DNA of 64,000 nucleotides from Aporrectodea caliginosa (GCA_020284085.1 JACEVL010000422.1:381501-445500), one strand, 5' to 3'; positions 9,173-19,909 are shown, counted from the first letter of the stretch. Notes: generated from the letters alone by a model not told the origin. Translations and numbers: made by a program.

Positions 9173-11540
9173 GACATAAGACATAAGACATTTTTTATTG
9201 TTCCCCAGAACGAATACATACAGTGCATGTGTTAACTTTTTACAGTGAATAAGAATAACATCGAATGGCATATTACGACAGTAGTTTTAGGGTTCAATAG
9301 GCACACCTAAAGGGACAAGTCCCGCTGGACAGGGGCCTACTTACTAAGTGATTAGTGCAGCAAGATGACAGAAGTTGGTTGTGTTGAGTGGATGTAAGGG
9401 ACATTGTTTGCATATATTTGTGGATGAATTAACTACAGAAGAATAGGGGAGAAAAACACTTCAGTGGGAGCAAAAATTTAGACATCATCTATATACATAC
9501 AATTGCAAAAAGCACACAAAAAAAACCATAAATGAAACATAAAAAACTTAAACAACAATGTTTAATGCATGTGCACGCAAGAGTTTTTTAAAATGAATAA
9601 GGCTCTTAGCAGTACGAATATTGGTTGGTAAGTTATTCCATAATACAGGGCCTTGGAATTTTATTGAAAACTTACGGGCATTAGTTCTTGCAGCTATACA
9701 TCTATAATCACTGTTGCTTCTAGTGAGGCCAGGATGCAGTACAGGAGTGAAGTAGGAGGAAAAGGATGGGGGAAGTAGGTTATTAGTATACTGATACATA
9801 AATTCGCAGGTTTGTACAAATTTGACTTGCCTAATATTTAAAAGTTTATATTCCAGGAAGAGAGGTCCAGTGTGAGAGTAGCCAGGAAATTTTGAAATAA
9901 CTCTTATGGCCTTTTTTGTAAAATCTTCAAGCCATTGAGGTGTGTATCATAGGTAGAAGACCAAATGAAGTTGCAGTATGTGAGGTAAGGATATATAAGA
10001 GTATAATAAAGGTCAGTTAATACATGTAACGGTAGCAGGTAGGATACCCTTTTTATGATGCCTATGTTTTTTTTAAATTTTGTTGCTTATTTCAGTAATG
10101 TGTGTTTTCCATTTTAAATGTTGGTCAATGTGGACTCCTAGGAATTTTGTTGTCAAGACTTCAGGAATGATTTTATTATCAATAATTAGTTCATTAGTAT
10201 TATTAGGTATTAGCTTTTTTGTCGAACGAAAAATAATATAGTTAGTTTTACTGAGGTTTAGGGATAGTTTATTAGCTTTGAACCAATCGCTAGCTGATGT
10301 TAGTTCATTATTTGCTAGCTGGAATAGCTGGTCATATGAGGCATGGGACAAGAAAACATTGGAGTCGTCGGCAAATAGAATGTAATGTAAGATGGAGGAT
10401 GAGTTAGGGAGATCATTTATATATATTAAGAACAAGAGAGGCCCAAGAATTGAGCCTTGCGGAACTCCAAATTCGATTAGTTGGAGATTAGATAGCCTGC
10501 CATTACATGATACTTTTTGGCATCGATTAGTTAAATAGCTTTTAAACCAATTAAGAGCATTTCCTCTAATGCCATAGTGTTCCAGCTTGGCCAAGAGGAT
10601 TTTGTGATCCACCGTGTCAAAGGCCTTTGCAAGGTCAAGAAATATACCCATAGAATATTCATTCTTGTCCATGGCCATAGTTATTTTGTCCTGTATGTCA
10701 AGCAAGGACATAGAGGTAGAGTGACCGGGTTGAAAGCCATGTTGGAGAGGGTATAATAGATTTTTATGTTTAATATACAAGAGTAAACGATCGTACATTA
10801 CTTTTTCGAACAATTTCGAGAAAAAAGGCAGTATTGAAATCGGTCTATAATTTGTAATTTCAGTTTTTATACCTTGTTTGTGTATTGGCACGACCTTTGC
10901 GATTTTTGCCTCAGCAGGAACTATTCCATTTTTTAGTGAGCAGTTGATTATCTCAGCTAAAGGGGCGGCTAGAAATTCCAGTACAGGGGATAGTAAATGT
11001 GGATTCATGTCGTCTGCGCCAGAGCTATGTGTTGATTTAAAAGTCTTATTGATGGCAATTAATTCTTGAGGACAAGTTGGTATAAGGACAAAAGAGTTTA
11101 CTGAAGATGGGAGTAGGTAGTCCTGAAATCCTTTGTTTGATGGGGGTATTTTATTTGATAGCGCTTTTGCCATTCCCGTGAAATAAGAATTAAAGTGCTC
11201 TGCCATTATATTAGGATCAGATATCGACTCCCCATTTAGATTAATTTCATTTATCCAAGTGTCCTTATTTTCAGTTTTGACTATCTTCCTTATAACCTGC
11301 CAGGTTTTTTTAATATCCTTATTGTATTTGATAAATTCGTTCGTGTAGTAGGATTGTTCAATTTTAGTACGGATTACTTTGTAGTTGCTACGGTACTTCG
11401 TAAATATAGTTTTATTTTCAGGAGTAGGATTTTTTATGTATTTAATAGAGTTTTTCTTTCTTTTTTATAGAGTTTAGAAGGCCCTGGGTCATCCAAGGTT
11501 GATGAAATGTGTTTTTTTGGAAATTCTTGTAAATGGTAAA
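9173..11540 (-). mobile_element. 5'-truncated LINE (Jockey/CR1/L2 group) inserted in the pentamer array
   Basis: Minus-strand order is: end of an endonuclease-to-RT linker, a full RT domain, the C-terminal LINE tail, a 3' UTR and an (ATAAGAC)n-type 3' terminus at 9173-9192. It lacks the 5' endonuclease half. The flanks are the same ATGGT array on both sides. The RT frame is open for 377 codons but is separated from its C-terminal part (9548-9799) by a frameshift near 9800-10070. Confidence 0.88.
10073..11206 (-). pseudogene. LINE reverse transcriptase (broken)
   Basis: The RT palm and fingers are recognisable: NYRPISILPFFSKLFEKVMY, HGFQPGHSTSMSLLDIQDKI, FLDLAKAFDTVDHKILLAKL, GVPQGSILGPLLFLIYINDL and the catalytic FADDSNVF. 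The downstream C-terminal segment (9548-9799, ARKFSIKFQGPVLWNNLPT) is in another frame, so the protein is truncated. Coding continues upstream of this Met to about 11500 in the same frame. The function is RNA-templated synthesis at the target site for its own retrotransposition. The copy is inactive as it stands. Confidence 0.88.
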
Positions 11541-11904
11541 GAATAGTATGGTATGTTATGGTATGGTAAAGTATGGCATGGTATGGTATGATATGGTATG
11601 GTATGGTATGGCATGGCATGGCATGGCATGGCATGGCATGGCATGGCATGGCATCGCATGGCATGGCATGGTATGGTGCGGTATGGTATGGTAAAGTATA
11701 GTATGGTATGGTATGATATTTATGATGTGCACGGCATGGTATGGTATGGTATGGCATGGCATGGCATGGTAAAGTATAGTATGGCATGATATGGTATGGT
11801 ATGTATGATATTTATGATGTGCACGGCATGGTACAGTATGCCATGATAAGTATGGTATGATATGGTATGGCATGGTAAAGTATAGTATGGTATTGTATTG
11901 TATT
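11541..11904. repeat. (ATGGT)n/(ATGGC)n array, right part
   Basis: Continuation of the array at 8646-9172 beyond the LINE, with the same 'tatgatgtgcacggcatgg' higher-order variant at about 11722 and 11814. Confidence 0.9.
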
Positions 11905-12125
11905 GTATTGTATTTGAACACTTGTTATAGCGCCCTTACCAGATTTACCATTCAGAGGCGCTCCCGACTACTGCGCGAACGCTGAATCGGCGTTTCACGC
12001 CGAAGCGCATGAGCAATTGCGAGTGAAGGACTTGCCCAGGGTCCCTACGCGGCGACTTTGAGGTGGATTCGAACCCGCAACCCTTCAGCTGCAAGGCACC
12101 GAACATACCCCCAAACCACCGCGCC
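11905..12125 (-). mobile_element. tRNA-derived SINE with TTGTA tail
   Basis: The minus strand starts with a tRNA-like head (GGTGGTTTGGGGGTATGTT, then the B box GGGTTCGAATCC). A body ending in 'aggcgctcccgactac' and 'tagcgcccttacc' follows, then the 3' tail (ATACA)n at 11885-11912. The 3' part resembles the LINE ends at 4388 and 23399, as expected for a SINE that borrows a LINE tail. Confidence 0.75.
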
Positions 12126-12298
12126 CCAGTTGTTTTGTAATGTGTTGTGTTGTATTGTACTCCACGTTTATATTGCGACCGAGCCACCCGCAGTAAAGAT
12201 CCGAGAAATTAATCTCTGATAAACCGACCGACCCGGAATCGAACCCGGGCCGCCGGCGTGGAGAGCGGGCTACCAACCCACTCGGCCACTCAGGATCC
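12126..12298 (-). mobile_element. second tRNA-derived SINE, different head
   Basis: The minus strand reads TGAGTGGCCGAGTGGGTTGG (A box), then GGGTTCGATTCCGGGTCGG (B box). A short body follows, and the 3' tail TACAATACAACACAACACA lies at about 12138-12156. The tRNA fold is not complete enough for a functional tRNA. Confidence 0.75.
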
Positions 12299-12299
12299 A

Positions 12300-12535
12300 T
12301 GTTATGGTATGGTAAAGTATGGCATGGTATGGCATGGTATGGTATGGTATGGTATGGTATGGTGTGGTATGGTATGGTATGGTATGGTATGGTATGGTAT
12401 GGCATGGCATTGTATGGTATGGTATGGCATGGCATGGCATGGCATGGCATGGCATGGCATGGCATGGCATGGTATGGTATGGTATGGTATGGCATGGTAT
12501 GGTATGGTATGGTATGGCATAGTATGGTATGGTGT
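12300..12535. repeat. third (ATGGT)n/(ATGGC)n block
   Basis: The same pentamer array continues after the two SINEs, so the SINEs also lie inside the array. Confidence 0.92.
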
Positions 12536-12537
12536 GG

Positions 12538-12828
12538 CTATGTATATGAATCGAACTTTTGATCGATGATTTCATCTGCTTTTAAGTCCGTTGTTCTTTC
12601 TTGTTCTTCTATATAATTGGTGAGAGCAGTAGACAGCAGATATACATTCGGCACCCAGTCCAACTGACCGACGTCATCCATCAACAGATCTTTAATACTC
12701 GTCTTTAACGACGCCGTCCTAATTGAGACGAATGGCGCCGTGCCAAAAATAGTCGTAATACTGTGCGTAATGTGGAATTTCATGTTGGGTTCTAACAATC
12801 CAATAAATATATTATCGATTGGCATCAT
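12538..12828 (-). CDS. unrecognised 96-residue ORF
   Basis: MMPIDNIFIGLLEPNMKFHI..., with a mixed, non-repetitive composition and an acidic C-terminus (EEQERTTDLKADEIID). It starts at two Met codons and stops just before the ATGGT array. I see no transposon motif. It could be one exon or a fragment of a gene, or chance. No neighbouring exon with matching phase was identified. Confidence 0.3.
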   Translation of the reverse strand: MMPIDNIFIGLLEPNMKFHITHSITTIFGTAPFVSIRTASLKTSIKDLLMDDVGQLDWVPNVYLLSTALTNYIEEQERTTDLKADEIIDQKFDSYT

Positions 12829-14428
12829 TTTGCAGGTGTCTAAAAGGTTCAGAGCATTTTCAGATCATTTGGGAATTCGAAGAACGAGATGAGATACCGA
12901 GATGTTGTTTTCGCTTGTTTTCCTCATTTCGAACTAATTTGCGCAGAAGTCCGCCACTGCCCAACCTATCATGGTAGTGCCAGTTACGTTTTATCGCTAC
13001 ATGCCGTTCGGAAGCATAACCCATACGAGTTCATTTTATGTTGTCAGAAATCCACAGAGGCGCGATCGCCTTTTTTAGGCACGTTATATAGGCCTACCTA
13101 CCTAAGGCCTATATATTAATTTAAACGGGATGAGCTGCGGTGTAAGGGTTAGAGTGCTGGACTGTCTACCGACAGGTAGGCTATATGTAGAGTGGGGTTC
13201 CGCCTCATAGTAGAATGTTCTTTCTAAAGGATCGCTCCCATTGTTCCCCTAGTCAACGCGTCTATGGTGAGTAGGCCTACGCTGGATCTGGGACGATCAA
13301 GGGAACTTATTCATCTATTAACCCTCTGCGTAATTTTATCAACTTTAAATAAATTTGTTTCCGAATTTTATTTCCAATTGCGTCCCCTACCACTGCTGTA
13401 ACGCGTATACCTTATATAAACACTAACAGTTTTTACCCGGCTTTGCACAGGTTTCCCCATGCGTAATTTTTAACGGCTGCAAATAAAGTCTAGGCTACTT
13501 ACTTTCTTAGGCTATGCTGAAGGGCTTCAAATATTTGAAATGGCCACATATCTGAATGGCAACGATATTTAAAGGTGAAAATAGTTTCCCCCGTGTATTT
13601 GAATTTAATTAACTGTGCCTGAAGTGCTGCCCCGTTTAGTATTTGGATTTTTAATGTTTTTGTAAGCGACTTCGCATTTCAATTTACTGTCCGCTTACTG
13701 CACCATCTAGCCTATCGAACGTTCTTCCGTGTAGCTGTAGCGTAATTCATCATTGCCGCTTGATGGATTTGAAAATCAACTAAAAATTTCCATGCATCTT
13801 AAATTTAACTGAAATTAAATTTTGAAATGAAAATAGTTGGGGTCAGGACATTCGTTAAAAATTTTGCATCGGCAAAGAGTTGCAATGGCGAGTTTTTAGT
13901 TGAGATGACCTAGACGATGGAGGGAGATTTGACAGGCACTCGACGACGTCAAAATATAGAATATTATAGATAATACACTACTTGTCTTAAACACCTTTGA
14001 CGTCTATTCGTAGGCTGCTATAAATTCAGCAAATGCTTTAAATCTTTAGAATACTTCATAGAAAACTCCATTCGCATGGTAATATCGACTTAAACGGTCA
14101 TTGTTGGGCCACTAAACGGTGATTAACAATGCTTAGTGCTAGTCATAAGCCTTCATGAAGGAATTGGACGACAATTGTTATTTCTCATAAGACGCAGCAT
14201 TGCTAAACAGAAACTACTGATTAAATTTAAAATATATAAAATTTGAAAATAAGTTAACGAGAGATCCATGATCCATCTGATTGAACAGGGCAGCCATTAG
14301 ATCTGGCTAAATAACGGATTACAGGGTGATCGTCCTAAATATCTGTGACAATATTCTTACGATGATGTAAATTCAGCAACAGTTAGTAGGCCTACTGCGT
14401 TTAATGGCCGTTAAGCTCACCATATATA
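12829..14428. other. intergenic sequence with one tRNA-like remnant at 13133-13215
   Basis: No gene recognised. The plus strand at 13136-13215 has a tRNA-like head (GGTGTAAGGGTTAGAGTGCT, later GGGGTTCCGCC), probably a decayed SINE. Several TAGGCCTA palindromes (13088, 13270, 14388) occur here. Confidence 0.5.
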
Positions 14429-14739
14429 CACTGTGTCCACGATAAAGTAGAACACTAGACTTTGTTAAATATCTTAGTCAATTGTAGAGATATAGGTACT
14501 AAATTTAGTGCACATGAACTCCAGTCTATTCTATCTATGCCCTGCAAATTTTATTGCAATTGATTCAACGTTTATGAGGATATATCCTTATGAAATTGGG
14601 TGGTTCAGGAACCAAGTTACCAACACGTAAAACGCATAGAATGACGTCAATTTTCTGGCTGCCGCAGGTGCTGAGGCTGCTGTTTATAAGCGTCATTTTC
14701 GGAAACAGTTACACTACGATACCTGTTTTACATAACAGT

Positions 14740-15039
14740 ATACACTGATGGTTGTAAAGAAGTGGTTTTAGTGCAGAGGACAAGATTTTAATCAAGGAGT
14801 TGAGAGAGACGAAGGGGTATGGCGCAAGGAGACTCATTACAGAATTTCCAATGAAAAATTGGTCCCTAGCTGGTGTCAGCAAGCTGCTAAAAAAGATTGC
14901 CACAACCGGATCAGTTGCAAGGAAGCCACGAGATTGGGCGTTACGAACGCAAACAAATATCAATGCTGTCGAAGAACTGGTGCTGAGTCACGATGATCAG
15001 CCGCGCACGCATCTGTCGCTGCGTTTTACTGCTTGGTAA
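14740..15039 (+). pseudogene. mariner-type transposase N-terminal fragment (paired helix-turn-helix)
   Basis: Frame reading AEDKILIKELRETKGYGARR, then LITEFPMKNWSLAGVSKLLK and KIATTGSVARKP. This is the DNA-binding helix-turn-helix region of a Tc1/mariner transposase, which binds the element's own TIRs. It stops at 15039 inside the right TIR. The catalytic DD(D/E) domain is entirely deleted. An in-frame ATG is not obvious upstream. Confidence 0.85.
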
Positions 15040-15125
15040 CTTGGTTCCTGAACCACCCAATTTCATAAGGGTGTATCCTCGTAACCGTTGCATCAATTGT
15101 AATAAAATTTGCAGGGTATAAATAG

Positions 15126-16008
15126 TGTAACGAAATTGAAGGGTCATGGGGTTCGAAGTCCCCCCCTGGGTTCGTTAATTGTGACGTAGTCAAGTCCCCC
15201 TCTCCCACCCCGGCGCCTTCGGCTGCCTTTGAAGTTAGCCGCTGTCTCTTCACGCAGTCAAGTCCCCCTCTCCTCCGCCGACGCCTGTTGTCCGTCGACT
15301 GCCTTTGTAGTTTGCCGCCGTCTCTTCTTGCAGTCAAGTCCCCCTCCCCTCCGCCGACGCTCGTCGTCCGTCGGCCGCCTTTGAAGTTTGCCGCTAGTCA
15401 AGTCCCCCTCTCCTCCGCCTTTCTCACTTGACCTAGTCAAGTCCCCCCTTGAGTCCCCCTCGAGTCCCCCCTTAAGTCCCCTATCTAATGCATGGGAAAT
15501 GCATGTTAAAGTCCCCTTTGAGTCCCCCTTAAGTCCCCCTTAAGTCCCCCCTTGAGTCCCCCTTAGGTCCCCGGGACCTGGGCTGGGTTTAGCGCTCTTT
15601 AAGGGGCTATATAAGGACGTGTGTTTGCTTGTTAGAAAATCAGTCGAGTCAGTTGTCTGGGACCTGTTAGAGTAGCGGTAGAGTTGAGTTCAGTTAAGAG
15701 TTGTTGTTAGTCGTTCTGTACGTTTAAGTCGTGATTCATTGTCGTCGAGTTGACATTTATGTTAATAAGAATTTCATCATTGAAACGTCTTCGAGTCGTT
15801 CTTCTCATTGAGTTAGTCAGAGTGCATCGACGGTGGCCTTCAAGAAAAACCCTTTGCCCGACGGGAAAGGTCGATCAGCGCGGACAGGAACAGGGAAAAG
15901 AGGAAGGGAGGATTCCGCTCACCATCCTGGTACCCGAAGAAGAAGAGAGAGAAGAACTCCCCCTATCCTACGATCCCTGGTGCTCTTACCTAACCGGGGT
16001 TTGCCACA
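15126..16008 (+). repeat. 5' LTR of gypsy element
   Basis: Begins TGTAACGAAATTGAAGGG and ends TTTGCCACA. It contains three roughly 85-bp repeats starting GTCAAGTCCCCCTC (about 15189, 15258 and 15331), then a cluster of AGTCCCC(C)TT words at 15446-15572 and a TATA box. It is 883 bp, one base longer than the 3' LTR because of a C run. Confidence 0.95.
15607..15615 (+). promoter_or_regulatory. LTR TATA box
   Basis: CTATATAAG in the 5' LTR (same word in the 3' LTR near 21882), placed after the AGTCCCC repeat cluster. It is the likely core promoter for the genomic RNA. Confidence 0.6.
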
Positions 16009-16012
16009 AATT

Positions 16013-16030
16013 TGGTACCAGAAGTGGGGT
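16013..16030 (+). other. primer binding site of gypsy element
   Basis: TGGTACCAGAAGTGGGGT starts four bases after the 5' LTR. It is complementary to a tRNA 3' end (CCA); the TGGTACCA form resembles a tRNA-Leu end, but the tRNA is not proven. Confidence 0.75.
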
Positions 16031-16147
16031 CGTGCCAGACTCTGCCGACGGAACGACCGACAGATTCTTCACTTTGGCCAGCCAAGGTGAGGTCAAGACG
16101 ATAGCCGAACGCTACCATTCGAGGCCTGACTTCCGAAGACGATTCTG

Positions 16148-17413
16148 ATGGGAGACGAGGACGACACCGTCATCTACCCGTTCCCGAGCCTTGCCGGTGA
16201 GCCTGTCGTGAGTTCCACGCCTGCCGGGGGACGACGTTCAATGGAGACGCAGCCGGGTGGAGACCGTCTGCTGGAAAGCATCGACTTCGATGATCCGAGG
16301 CCGAGGGAGATGAACAACCGAAGGAGGATTTTGGATCCTGCCAGCCGGGAAGTGACGGACGACTCGACGATGATACCGAAGCTGCTGGAGGGCGTAGGTG
16401 GTCTGCTGAAGAACCGACCCATGCAGATGAAACCGGGCCGGTTTGACGGGACAGGTTCCTTAGAATCGTTCTTGTCCCAGTTCGAGGTGTGTGCGAGGCA
16501 CAACCGGTGGACCGCCGCGGACAAAGCTGACTTTCTGCGCTGCTCGTTGGAGAAAGCCGCGACTCAGCTGCTGTGGGACTTTGGTGCCCAGTCCGAGGCC
16601 TCATATGACCAGCTGGTGGGACGTTTGCGCCAACGCTACGGGACGGAAGGCCAGGCCGAGACCTTCCGGACGCAACTCTACTACAGACGCCAGCGTGCCG
16701 GGGAGAATCTAAGTGATCTCCTGCACGACATTCGACGGCTGGTGGTACTCGCTTATCCAGTTCCGACGAATGAAACCACAGAAATTATTGCCAAAGACGC
16801 GTTCCTGGAGGCAATGAAGGATCGGGAGCTCTCGCTCAAGGTTCGCGAGCGAGAACCCAAGTCGCTTGATGAAGCCTATCGGACGGCGCTACGTCTGGAG
16901 GCCTACCGAAGCACGATGGACCTGGACGACCGGAGAAGACCGTCGGACCTTGACGATCGGAGAAGACCGCCGAACCGGGTGCGAGGTACTCGGGAGACCG
17001 AACTGAACGATCAGATCCAGGTCCAGCTGGAGCGATTTCTTACCATCCAGCGGGAAGAGCAACGCCAGTGGCAACGGGAGATAGAAGGAAAATTTGACCG
17101 ACAGTTTCGGGAGCTACGAGGCCATACGACGACTGATGGAGAACCGGGCCGTGACGTTCGCCAGTCACCAAGAGAGTTCGAGACAGATGACCTGCTTCAA
17201 CTGTGGTCCAACCCGGCCACATCGCTCGCAATTGTCGCCAGTCGCGCCGGGCCCGCAACCGCCCGAACGCGACCGAGACGGAAGCTGAAGAATCGACGCC
17301 GTCGGAGCCGGTGGCCGCCAATCACACCACCCACCCGAGAGTGCCCAACCGCGCAACCTTCAATGCTGTCTACATCCGTGGGACAATCAATGGACGCCAG
17401 CAACTATGCCTGA
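16148..17413 (+). CDS. gag: gypsy Gag
   Basis: 421-codon frame starting at the first ATG after the leader. Residues about 95-260 form a Retrotrans_gag capsid-like domain: PGRFDGTGSLESFLSQFEVC, ADKADFLRCSLEKAATQLLW, YRRQRAGENLSDLLHDIRRL. An RD-rich linker follows. The CCHC zinc knuckle that packages RNA (CFNCG ... GHIARNC) exists at 17188-17235 but is split between two other frames, so this ORF's last 60 residues are probably out of frame. Whether the gag-to-pol change is programmed or an indel is unclear, because two shifts are needed here. Confidence 0.85.
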   Translation: MGDEDDTVIYPFPSLAGEPVVSSTPAGGRRSMETQPGGDRLLESIDFDDPRPREMNNRRRILDPASREVTDDSTMIPKLLEGVGGLLKNRPMQMKPGRFDGTGSLESFLSQFEVCARHNRWTAADKADFLRCSLEKAATQLLWDFGAQSEASYDQLVGRLRQRYGTEGQAETFRTQLYYRRQRAGENLSDLLHDIRRLVVLAYPVPTNETTEIIAKDAFLEAMKDRELSLKVREREPKSLDEAYRTALRLEAYRSTMDLDDRRRPSDLDDRRRPPNRVRGTRETELNDQIQVQLERFLTIQREEQRQWQREIEGKFDRQFRELRGHTTTDGEPGRDVRQSPREFETDDLLQLWSNPATSLAIVASRAGPATARTRPRRKLKNRRRRSRWPPITPPTRECPTAQPSMLSTSVGQSMDASNYA

Positions 17414-18252
17414 TTGACACGGGATCGGAGGTGAGCCTCATACCTTCCTCTACTGTTCAGGGGTTAGAGATTCGTCCTTGTGACCGGTATTTGATGGCTG
17501 CAAATGGGTCTGACATACGCGTGCTTGGAGAGATAAGGGTTCCCATTAAGTTCCGGAGTGGGTTTGAAATTTCTAGTTCATTTCTGGTGTCCGACCAGAT
17601 CGCAGATCCAATGCTAGGTATGGATTGGTTAAGGGAGCACCGCTGCCGCCTAGGTTTTGGGACTGGGGCTCTTTTCATTGGCCGTAAACGCATCGCTCTC
17701 GTAAGGGGTAATGGAGCAGGATGGTGCCGGCGGGTGATTGTTTCTGAAGAGGTTGTGTTATTGCCAAAGTGTCAGTTCGATGTCCCTGTGAAGACGTTGT
17801 ACGGAGATTTGTCGTCCGTAGCACCGGCCTGGATGACGGAGACTAAGGAGATTCGTCCGGGAGTCCACCTTGCACGGGTTGTAGTTGGCGATGACGCCGG
17901 AACGACCCAGGTTCGGGTAGTTAATTTAACTGATGATCCCGTAAGGCTTGTTAAGGACCAATTGCTGGGAGGTTTGCACCCTGTAGAGATTGAATATCGG
18001 GAGACCCGGGATGAAGGCCAGGAGCCGGTTGGTGAGGCGGTTCCTTGTGAGATGTTGTTGAGTGATCTCCCGGAGGAAGTAACGCCCGAGACCCGACAGC
18101 AATTGCGGGAACTTTTGACGGAATTCAGTGATGTTTTCTCGGTAAGGGAAGGTGACCTCGGTCGGACCAACATTACGACCCATAGGATTGATACGGGGGA
18201 CGCAGGTCCCGTAAGACAGCCCTTACGGCGCCAACCGCTTCCTCATAGATGA
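17203..18252 (+). CDS. pol: gypsy Pol part 1: protease and linker to RT
   Basis: Opens in the second half of the Gag zinc knuckle (QPGHIARNCRQ). It then has the aspartic protease with catalytic LIDTGSEVSLIP (about residue 70) and the flap/hydrophobic end DPMLGMDWLREH. Its job is to cleave Gag-Pol. The frame ends at LRRQPLPHR, just before the RT fingers; the coding continues one frame over at 18266, so there is a +1 shift near 18250. Confidence 0.88.
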   Translation: MVQPGHIARNCRQSRRARNRPNATETEAEESTPSEPVAANHTTHPRVPNRATFNAVYIRGTINGRQQLCLIDTGSEVSLIPSSTVQGLEIRPCDRYLMAANGSDIRVLGEIRVPIKFRSGFEISSSFLVSDQIADPMLGMDWLREHRCRLGFGTGALFIGRKRIALVRGNGAGWCRRVIVSEEVVLLPKCQFDVPVKTLYGDLSSVAPAWMTETKEIRPGVHLARVVVGDDAGTTQVRVVNLTDDPVRLVKDQLLGGLHPVEIEYRETRDEGQEPVGEAVPCEMLLSDLPEEVTPETRQQLRELLTEFSDVFSVREGDLGRTNITTHRIDTGDAGPVRQPLRRQPLPHR

Positions 18253-18265
18253 GCAGCTAGATAGC

Positions 18266-19909
18266 ATGCTAGAATCCGGAACGATTGAACCCGCTGTTAG
18301 CGAGTGGGCGGCTAACGTGGTTTTGGCCCGAAAAAAAGATGGGACCCTCCGTTTTTGCATAGATTACCGGCAGTTAAATGATAGAACTAAGAAGGATTCG
18401 TACCCGCTCCCCAGGATCGATGAATGTTTAGATGCCCTCTCCGGAAGAGGTTGGTTTAGTACCTTGGATTTAAGGAGTGGTTACCACCAGGTGGCCATGG
18501 ATCCTAGGGATGCTGATAAAACCGCGTTTGTCACGCGTCGAGGCATCTATCGATGGAAGGTGATGCCATTCGGGCTTTGCAATGCTCCAGCAACTTTCCA
18601 AAGGTTGATGGACATTGTACTGTCCGGACTCAATTTCGACATCTGCCTGGTTTACCTTGATGATGTGATAATTTTCGGGAATACGCCCGAGCAACATCTC
18701 CAGAGGTTGGGTAAGGTTTTCGAACGGTTAAGGACGGCCAACTTAAAACTTAAACCAAGCAAGTGTCGATTGCTGCGTAGGACAGTTAGCTTCCTGGGAC
18801 ACATAGTAACCCAAGGTGGAGTGGCCGTGGATCCGTCCAAGATCCGCGATGTGGTGGAATGGCCCATTCCCCGGCGATTGAAGGATGTACGTTCGTTCCT
18901 AGGACTTTGTTCCTATTATCGCCGGTTTATCCGTAACTTTTCAGTCCTGGCTGCCCCCTTGTTTGAGCTCACAAAGAAGGGTAGGGCTTTCGTATGGGAC
19001 GACACCTGTCAGGAGGTGTTCGAACATTTAAAGAGCGTCTTGACGTTCACTCCCATTTTGGCATTACCCAAAGACGAAGGTACGTACGTGTTGGATTGCG
19101 ACGCCTGTGACCTGGGAATAGGGGCCGTACTGTCCCAGAGGATAGATGGGGAGGAACGCGTGCTTGCCTACGGGAGCCGCTTGTTGTCCACCGCGGAACG
19201 AAACTACTGTGTCACACGCAGGGAACTCCTGGCCATAGTCTACTTTACGAAGTTATATCGCCAGTATTTGTTAGGCCACCCATTCATACTGAGGACTGAT
19301 CATGCAGCCCTTCAGTGGCTCCAGCGTACTCCAGAACCCATCGGCCAACAAGGGCGGTGGCTGGAAAGACTGGCCGAGTTCGAATTCCAGATATTACATC
19401 GGCCCGGCAAGAAACATGGAAACGCGGATGCCCTTTCGCGTAGGCCATGCCGCCAGTGCGGCTTGGAAGATGTCGCGACAGTAGCTGCTGTTACCGAGAC
19501 GTTGGGAGATGCTCTGACGAGCACCGAGCCTGACTCGGCAGACGATTTATCGAGCGCCCAACAGGACGATCCAGACCTTAGGGTGGTGCGTCTATGGCTA
19601 GAGGATGGTGCGCAGGTCCCGGCCCTAGTAGACATTTTGCGGGAAAGCGCTAAGGGTGAAAACCTATTGGTATCAAAAGGATCAGTTGTATTTGCGGGAG
19701 GGAATTATCTGTCGGAAGACACCAGATGGTGTCGAGCAGCTGGTAGTGCCCCGAGCTTTGAGGGAAGGTTATCTCAAGCTCGCCCATACCGGAATAACGG
19801 GAGGTCATTTGGGAGTTCGAAGGACCAGAGGACAGGTAAGACGTCGGGCCTATTGGGTTGGCTGGTCCCGGGACGTGAAACACTTCTGCCAGCGCTGTCC
19901 CCCGTGTAA
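18266..19909 (+). CDS. pol: gypsy Pol part 2: reverse transcriptase and RNase H
   Basis: The RT includes KKDGTLRFCIDYRQLNDRT, LDLRSGYHQVAMDPRDADKT, MPFGLCNAPATFQRLMD and the catalytic YLDDVIIF. The RNase H follows (VLDCDACDLGIGAVLSQ, RRELLAIVYFTKLYRQYLLG, TDHAALQWL, GNADALSRRPC). After about residue 465 the frame departs from the coding sequence, which continues in the integrase frame from about 19655. The last 80 residues are therefore likely not real. Confidence 0.9.
   Translation: MLESGTIEPAVSEWAANVVLARKKDGTLRFCIDYRQLNDRTKKDSYPLPRIDECLDALSGRGWFSTLDLRSGYHQVAMDPRDADKTAFVTRRGIYRWKVMPFGLCNAPATFQRLMDIVLSGLNFDICLVYLDDVIIFGNTPEQHLQRLGKVFERLRTANLKLKPSKCRLLRRTVSFLGHIVTQGGVAVDPSKIRDVVEWPIPRRLKDVRSFLGLCSYYRRFIRNFSVLAAPLFELTKKGRAFVWDDTCQEVFEHLKSVLTFTPILALPKDEGTYVLDCDACDLGIGAVLSQRIDGEERVLAYGSRLLSTAERNYCVTRRELLAIVYFTKLYRQYLLGHPFILRTDHAALQWLQRTPEPIGQQGRWLERLAEFEFQILHRPGKKHGNADALSRRPCRQCGLEDVATVAAVTETLGDALTSTEPDSADDLSSAQQDDPDLRVVRLWLEDGAQVPALVDILRESAKGENLLVSKGSVVFAGGNYLSEDTRWCRAAGSAPSFEGRLSQARPYRNNGRSFGSSKDQRTGKTSGLLGWLVPGRETLLPALSPV

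Noticed and set aside
12240..12297. Possible functional tRNA gene
   Set aside because: A and B boxes are present but the sequence continues into a SINE body with a LINE-like tail and lacks a full cloverleaf; same for 25840-25918 and 28150-28235.
8511..12575. ORFs reading MPCHAMPCH or [10 protein letters not shown]
   Set aside because: Pure products of the ATGGC/ATGGT pentamer, open in several frames; not genes.
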